Source: Lachnospiraceae bacterium (GTDB lineage Bacteria; Bacillota; Clostridia; Lachnospirales; Lachnospiraceae). Taken from it: a DNA stretch of 64,000 nucleotides. The stretch covers positions 1 through 64,000 of the forward strand of contig JAILFA010000035.1 in NCBI GenBank assembly GCA_024687125.1, read 5' to 3'. Under the pieces are notes generated by a model. That model made no database searches. It was not told the origin of the DNA and was given only the letters and a program-made list of their open reading frames with translations. This document shows positions 59,780 through 64,000 of the stretch, piece by piece; the stretch's first letter is position 1; the number at the start of each line of letters is the position of its first letter. Position numbers and translations under genes: made by a program.

Positions 59780-60494
59780 GTCCTCCTTCCATCTCCTCCT
59801 GCGAAACTCTGCGGATCCCGCCCGGCTTCAGATCCCCGAGACGGATATTTCCCTCCCGGACCCGCACGAGCCGCGTGACGCGCAGTCCCTCACTTTCACA
59901 CATCCGCCGGATCTGGCGGTTCTTCCCCTCTGTCAGGATCACCGTAAAGTGCCGCGGATCCGTGTCCGACAGCCGTATCCTGCAGGGCCGGGTCTTCAGC
60001 CCCAGATCCTTAAGAAACACGCCCTTCTCGAGGAGCTTTGCGGCGTCCTTCGTGAGCGGCTGATCAACAGTTACCTCATATTCTTTTTCCACGCCGCCGC
60101 GGGCGGATTCCAGCCTGCGCTTGAGCTCGGCGTCGGTCGTAAGGAGCAGCAGCCCCTCGGATTCCTTATCCAGACGTCCGATGTACAGAAGCCGCCCGGC
60201 ATCCTTAACCTCCGGCCGCCCGGCCAGCTCGTCCGCGAGCGTCCTTGACGCGTGGGCGTCCCGCTCGGTACACACAACGCCGGGCACCTTATGATAGGCA
60301 AAGACTATCGTCTCCTGCCGCGGCGTGACCCGCTGTCCGTCCACCTCGACGACAGCACCCTGATCGACTGCCGTTCCGACCGCGGCCGGCTGTCCGTCGA
60401 CCGTGACACGACCGCCTTCGATCAGTCTGTCCGCTTCTCTCCGGGAACAGACGCCGCAGGCTGCCAGATAGCGGTTGAGGCGCATGTTCAGCAT
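59757..60494 (-). CDS. RsuA/RluB-family rRNA pseudouridine synthase
   Basis: Converts a specific rRNA uridine to pseudouridine. From the ATG at 60494 (or the next at 60485) it has about 245 residues. The N-terminal S4 RNA-binding domain is MRLNRYLAACGVCSRREADR. The catalytic motif is YIGRLDKESEGLLLLTTDAE with the essential Asp, and later EGKNRQIRRMCES. The start overlaps the hypE stop. RluB, RluF and RsuA cannot be told apart here. Confidence 0.92.
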   Translation of the reverse strand: MLNMRLNRYLAACGVCSRREADRLIEGGRVTVDGQPAAVGTAVDQGAVVEVDGQRVTPRQETIVFAYHKVPGVVCTERDAHASRTLADELAGRPEVKDAGRLLYIGRLDKESEGLLLLTTDAELKRRLESARGGVEKEYEVTVDQPLTKDAAKLLEKGVFLKDLGLKTRPCRIRLSDTDPRHFTVILTEGKNRQIRRMCESEGLRVTRLVRVREGNIRLGDLKPGGIRRVSQEEMEGGHDEADGR

Positions 60495-61483
60495 ATCCTC
60501 GGCAGCCCCTCTCCCGTCAGCGGCGCCACAACACGCGTACCGCCGAGCGATGTATGCAGGATCACATCGGTATCGACCCATTCGGTCAATTTTCCGATCA
60601 CTGCCGCCTGCTGCCCGCAGGACGTCCCCCGGATCAGTTCCAGGGCCTGCTCCGCGTCCGCGGGATCCACGACCGCAATAAACTTGCCTTCATTCCCCAT
60701 GGTCAGCGGATCCAGTCCCAGGATCCCGCACAGATTCCGCACCGCGGGCGAGACCGGGATCGTCTCCTGCTCCAGTTTGATCGTCAGGTGCGCGTCACGG
60801 GCAAACTCGTTCAGGATCGTCGCCAGCCCTCCGCGCGTCACATCGCGCATCGCGTGTACCCGGATCCCAGCCCCCAGCATAATACTGACCGGTTCGGTCA
60901 ACAAGGCGACATCCGAGCAGATATCGTTATCCAGCCGCATCCTCGCGCTCTGGATCGCCGCATGGTGATCCCCGAGGGTTCCGGAGAGGATCACCTGATC
61001 CCCCGGACGGATCCGCGATGCCGAGACCTCCAGATCCTCCCTGAGGAAACCGACGCCGGCGGTATTGATCACGATCCCGCCGTCCTCATGCACATTCTCC
61101 ACCACCTTGGTATCCCCGGCGACGATCTGCACCCCCGCCTCAGCGGCTGTATCCGCCATGGAGGCCGCGATACGCTCGAGCAGCGCCAGGTCCGTCCCCG
61201 CTTCCAGGATCCAGCCGGCTGTCAGGTACTTCGGTACCGCCCCGCGCATCAGCAGGTCGTTGACCGTCCCGCAGACGGCGAGTTTTCCCAGGTCCCCGCC
61301 CGGAAACTCGAGCGGCCGCACGACAAACGAATCCGTCGTCATCGCAAGGCGCTGCGACCCGGGAACAGCGGCCGCGTCCTCGAGCCCGCTTAACCAGGGA
61401 TTGTCAAACCGTGCGGCAAAGATCTCCCGGATCAGTTTTTCCGTCTCTTCACCGCCGCTTCCGTGTGCCATTGTGACCATCAT
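60488..61483 (-). CDS. hypE: Hydrogenase maturation protein HypE
   Basis: Dehydrates the thiocarbamate on its C-terminal Cys to thiocyanate, supplying the CN ligand for the NiFe-hydrogenase iron. At 331 residues it is a PurM/AIR-synthase fold with MAHGSGGEETEKLI at the start, a conserved ATP-binding region (SGTLGDHHAAI) and the exact C-terminal motif PRIC. It overlaps hypD as ATGA. Hydrogenase subunits and hypF, hypC, hypA and hypB are not in the window. Confidence 0.95.
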   Translation of the reverse strand: MMVTMAHGSGGEETEKLIREIFAARFDNPWLSGLEDAAAVPGSQRLAMTTDSFVVRPLEFPGGDLGKLAVCGTVNDLLMRGAVPKYLTAGWILEAGTDLALLERIAASMADTAAEAGVQIVAGDTKVVENVHEDGGIVINTAGVGFLREDLEVSASRIRPGDQVILSGTLGDHHAAIQSARMRLDNDICSDVALLTEPVSIMLGAGIRVHAMRDVTRGGLATILNEFARDAHLTIKLEQETIPVSPAVRNLCGILGLDPLTMGNEGKFIAVVDPADAEQALELIRGTSCGQQAAVIGKLTEWVDTDVILHTSLGGTRVVAPLTGEGLPRIC

Positions 61484-62565
61484 GTCAGGTCAGCCTCCTT
61501 TTTCCGTCCTTTCCCGCCTGAAGAAACGTACGCCGTATGACATCCCCCTTCCGCGGAGACCATGCACGCTCCGACAGGCCGCACCGGTGTGCACGCCGTG
61601 CCATACAGCGGGCACTCCCCGGGAGTGATCCGTCCCGTCAGCACTTCCCCGCAGCGGCAGCCTGCCGCGGGCCTGTCCTCGGACAGTTCGGCGCTGCCGG
61701 CATCAAATGAGGAATACTCCTCTCTGAGCAGCAGCCCGGATCCCGGGATCATGCCCAGTCCGCGCCATCCGGCATCCGCCGGGGCAAAAAAGCGGTTCAC
61801 CGCCTCGAGTGCCCGCGGGTTGCCCTCAGGACGCACGATACGCGGATAGAGATTGCGCATCTCCCCGCGGCCGCGCAGCTTTACCAGGGCATAGATCGCG
61901 GCGAGCAGCTCCTCTCCGCCGAATCCGGACACCACAAAGGGAACCTGCAGTTCCTTGGCAAGGGCCGCGTAATCAGCGGTTCCGGTAACGGCACAGACAT
62001 GTCCCGGTGCCAGGAACGCGTCGACAGGCTCCCCCGCGTCCCGGGCGAGCCGCGCCACCGCCCGGATCGCAGCCGGCATGGTCTTGAGCGACGTGAGCAG
62101 CCGGACATTCCGGATCCCTCTCTGCAGCAGTTCCTCCAGGAGCATGGCGTAAACAGGCGCCGTGGTCTCGAATCCCACCGCGCCGAAGATGAAGCTGCGG
62201 TCCGGCTCTTCAAGCGCCCGCTCGATGACCCGCGAAGGCGCATAGACATACTCCGCGCGCCCCCCGCGCGCGATCGCGTCGGCAAGGCTTCCCCCGCTCC
62301 CCGGCACGCGCAGCAGATCGCCGAAGGTCAGAACCGTTGTATTTTCACTCATGGAATACTCGATCAGACGATCGATATAGGAAGAGACCGTCACACACAC
62401 GGGACAGCCCGGCCCCGAGATCAGACGGATCCTGTCGGAGAGCATGGACGGGATCCCGTTCGCGGAGATCTCGGCCGTATGCGTCCCGCAGACCTCCATC
62501 AGACGGATCTTCGCTCCGTCATAGGACCTTAGAAAGTCCGCTGCCTGACGGGTACTCCCGTTCAT
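61480..62565 (-). CDS. hypD: Hydrogenase maturation protein HypD
   Basis: An iron-sulfur protein that, with HypC, builds the Fe(CN)2CO unit. It has 361 residues: RLMEVCGTHTAEIS, ISGPGCPVCVTVSSYID, FIFGAVGFETTAP and LAPGHVCAVTG are all HypD signatures with the conserved Cys residues. C-terminal Cys residues (AGCRCGEVLTG, GECPLYGTACTP) supply the 4Fe-4S cluster. It lies 16 nt after the anchored protein gene and is coupled to hypE. Confidence 0.96.
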   Translation of the reverse strand: MNGSTRQAADFLRSYDGAKIRLMEVCGTHTAEISANGIPSMLSDRIRLISGPGCPVCVTVSSYIDRLIEYSMSENTTVLTFGDLLRVPGSGGSLADAIARGGRAEYVYAPSRVIERALEEPDRSFIFGAVGFETTAPVYAMLLEELLQRGIRNVRLLTSLKTMPAAIRAVARLARDAGEPVDAFLAPGHVCAVTGTADYAALAKELQVPFVVSGFGGEELLAAIYALVKLRGRGEMRNLYPRIVRPEGNPRALEAVNRFFAPADAGWRGLGMIPGSGLLLREEYSSFDAGSAELSEDRPAAGCRCGEVLTGRITPGECPLYGTACTPVRPVGACMVSAEGGCHTAYVSSGGKGRKKEADLT

Positions 62566-62581
62566 CTGTCAAGCCCTTTCG

Positions 62582-63685
62582 TCACTCCGTACGGAACGCA
62601 TAGATCTCCCAGCCGTTCCCCTGGTTCAGGAAGAGAACGCGGAACCGGAGATCCGCTCCGGAGTAATCCTGCCTCCCGCCGCCTGTGGAAGCATAGGCGT
62701 GATAGATCAGATCCACGCTCCGGGCGTTATCCGCCCAGATGATCGGTGCTTCCTCCGCGATATAGTTGATCTCGAGATTGGAATAGGTGACCGTCCACTT
62801 GATGCTGGAACTGGAGGCTGCGATCCTGTCGTACGCGTCGCTCCCCCTGTGAACCTGGTTAAGACACGCGCCGATGCGCTCCCCGGAGGCTCCGCCGCCG
62901 CCGGTCACATAATACAGATAGGAATGCAGGAAATCCTTGGATTTGGCGATGAGTCTTGCGGCCTCATCGCCGGACAGACGCTTTACAAGGCACTGGTCCG
63001 CCTCGGAAAAGTCCATGTCCTCCGCGTCACAGGTGAGCTCCGGCTCGGCAAGAAGACCGTCTACCGTGTAGGTTGACCACTGGGTAGATCCGGAAAGCTG
63101 ATCCTTGTAGGCGGTGAACGGAAAAGGCGCTTCGCCGCTGCCCGTGATATAGGATTCATCGAGCGGCACGCCGTTACAGAAGACCACACTGCCTGCGGGC
63201 GCTTCGATCTCACCGCCATGATCCCCCGCCGCTTCGATATGGACGTCGGACACCTTCCAGGACAGGCTGGCTCCCGCCATCTCTATCGTCGCCTGTACAT
63301 CATCTATGCCCTCGGCGCGTACCACATAGACCGGATGCGTGATCGACCAGTCGGATGCCTTGAAACGCTGCAGCTCGCGGCCTGCGAGTTTCTCCTGAAA
63401 ATACGCCTCGACCTGCTCGCGCGATTCCAGCGCAGGCTTTCCCTGTGCTTCGTGCTCCTTTATATACTGCTCCGCCCACCAGGCGGTGTCGATGTTTCGG
63501 GCATACTCCTCAAAAGCCAGCTGCGGAGCACGCTGCTCCTTTTCCCTGAACTCCACTTCCTCGGCTGCCTTTTCCCTGTCCTCCTGATAGCCTTCCAGCT
63601 TGCCCCACAGAATGAACAGCGTGACCACGGCCGCGAGGACGAGAAGAATAACATAGAAGATATAGATGCGCTTTACGGTTCTCAT
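62582..63685 (-). CDS. Membrane-anchored protein of unknown function
   Basis: A 367-residue protein with one N-terminal membrane helix (IYIFYVILLVLAAVVTLFIL, about 7-26), then a Lys/Glu-rich stretch and a large, probably extracellular, domain with repeated beta character and Gly/Ser-rich loops. I recognise no family. The ATG overlaps the TGA of the phosphodiester-glycosidase gene by one base (TGATG). Both proteins are likely surface-exposed and may work together. Confidence 0.75.
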   Translation of the reverse strand: MRTVKRIYIFYVILLVLAAVVTLFILWGKLEGYQEDREKAAEEVEFREKEQRAPQLAFEEYARNIDTAWWAEQYIKEHEAQGKPALESREQVEAYFQEKLAGRELQRFKASDWSITHPVYVVRAEGIDDVQATIEMAGASLSWKVSDVHIEAAGDHGGEIEAPAGSVVFCNGVPLDESYITGSGEAPFPFTAYKDQLSGSTQWSTYTVDGLLAEPELTCDAEDMDFSEADQCLVKRLSGDEAARLIAKSKDFLHSYLYYVTGGGGASGERIGACLNQVHRGSDAYDRIAASSSSIKWTVTYSNLEINYIAEEAPIIWADNARSVDLIYHAYASTGGGRQDYSGADLRFRVLFLNQGNGWEIYAFRTE

Positions 63686-64000
63686 CAGCCTGCACCGCCC
63701 TCCGGGAGCACCAGGATCGTCGTCGGCAGACGGCGCTGTCCGAGCAGATTGGAACCTCTGGTGATCTGCTCTCCCTGGTAATACATGACGGAAGAGGTAC
63801 CGCCGTCGAGCATTGTCGCGTTGACGGCTCCGTACGACAGGAACAGTTCCCGGAGATCCTCACAGGAAGCGCCCAGACTCCCCGCGTGCCTCCCCTCGAT
63901 CACGGTCAGAAGGATCGCGCCGTCCGCGCGCTGTCCGATCGCTGTCCGGGGATTCAGGCCGCTCGTCTGGATATCTGCGCCCACGCCGTCCTTGACCAGG
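63685..64000 (-). CDS. Phosphodiester glycosidase (NAGPA domain), 5' part outside window
   Basis: The C-terminal 104 residues of a protein whose start lies beyond 64000. LVKDGVGADIQTS, PRTAIGQRADGAILLTVIEGR and NATMLDGGTSSVMYY are characteristic of the NAGPA/DUF2233 domain, which in bacteria is often exported and cleaves GlcNAc-phosphodiesters on wall or capsule polymers. It is the first gene visible in the long coupled run down to GH31. Confidence 0.88.
   Translation of the reverse strand, partial: LVKDGVGADIQTSGLNPRTAIGQRADGAILLTVIEGRHAGSLGASCEDLRELFLSYGAVNATMLDGGTSSVMYYQGEQITRGSNLLGQRRLPTTILVLPEGGAG

Overview
The window looks like the chromosome of an anaerobic, GC-rich Clostridia member, most likely Lachnospiraceae. 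This is inferred from gene families: LplABC/YtcQ-type sugar ABC systems, a Re-type citrate synthase beside NADP-isocitrate dehydrogenase, a periplasmic-binding-protein/GGDEF fusion, and many c-di-GMP proteins. No rRNA, tRNA, CRISPR array or intact insertion sequence was seen. Most genes are on the minus strand, in tightly packed operons joined by 1-4 nt start/stop overlaps.

Layout. (1) 1-7894, minus: a signalling operon that begins with an exported DUF5722 TIM-barrel protein and continues with a degenerate-GGDEF/EAL protein, a REC-GGDEF-REC-HD-GYP protein and a hybrid histidine kinase cut by the window start. (2) 8060-9748, plus: a polysaccharide flippase whose promoter nearly touches its start codon. 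(3) 9860-27927: a less GC-rich block holding a full uronate/pectin locus (uxaA, uxaB, uxaC, kdgK, kdgA-VOC, GH105, ABC exporter-fold protein, CE12 esterase, LplC/LplB permeases and binding lipoprotein on the minus strand; kduD and an AraC regulator on the plus strand) plus a diguanylate cyclase. Its left edge abuts a broken EAL-domain fragment, so it is probably an acquired segment. (4) 28257-30829: glgA and trpS. (5) 31126-34512: a purine-type permease, a lipoprotein that joins a transglutaminase-like domain to a barnase-type RNase, and a barstar inhibitor, all overlapping. This is the most unusual locus in the window. (6) 34621-39806: a binding-protein/GGDEF sensor translationally coupled to carB. 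(7) 39894-47041: a second sugar ABC importer with a membrane-bound AraC-type sensor and an alpha/beta hydrolase. (8) 47107-49059, plus: an ABC-F ATPase sharing a divergent bidirectional promoter with the AraC sensor. (9) 49068-55818, minus: icd, Re-citrate synthase, prepilin peptidase, spermidine-synthase-like protein and leuS. (10) 55935-64000, minus: one coupled run of GH31, a putative clan-A glycosidase, an rRNA pseudouridine synthase, hypE, hypD, an anchored protein and a phosphodiester glycosidase (cut by the window end).

How it fits together. In the pectin block the esterase removes acetyl groups and GH105 opens unsaturated rhamnogalacturonan oligomers after import. UxaC/B/A turn galacturonate into 2-keto-3-deoxygluconate (KDG), KduD supplies KDG from the unsaturated-uronate branch, and KdgK/KdgA split it to pyruvate and glyceraldehyde-3-phosphate. 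KduI and the outer pectin lyases are not in the window. Elsewhere the themes are c-di-GMP control, possibly of an extracellular polysaccharide, and a secreted RNase with its cytoplasmic inhibitor beside a nucleobase permease.
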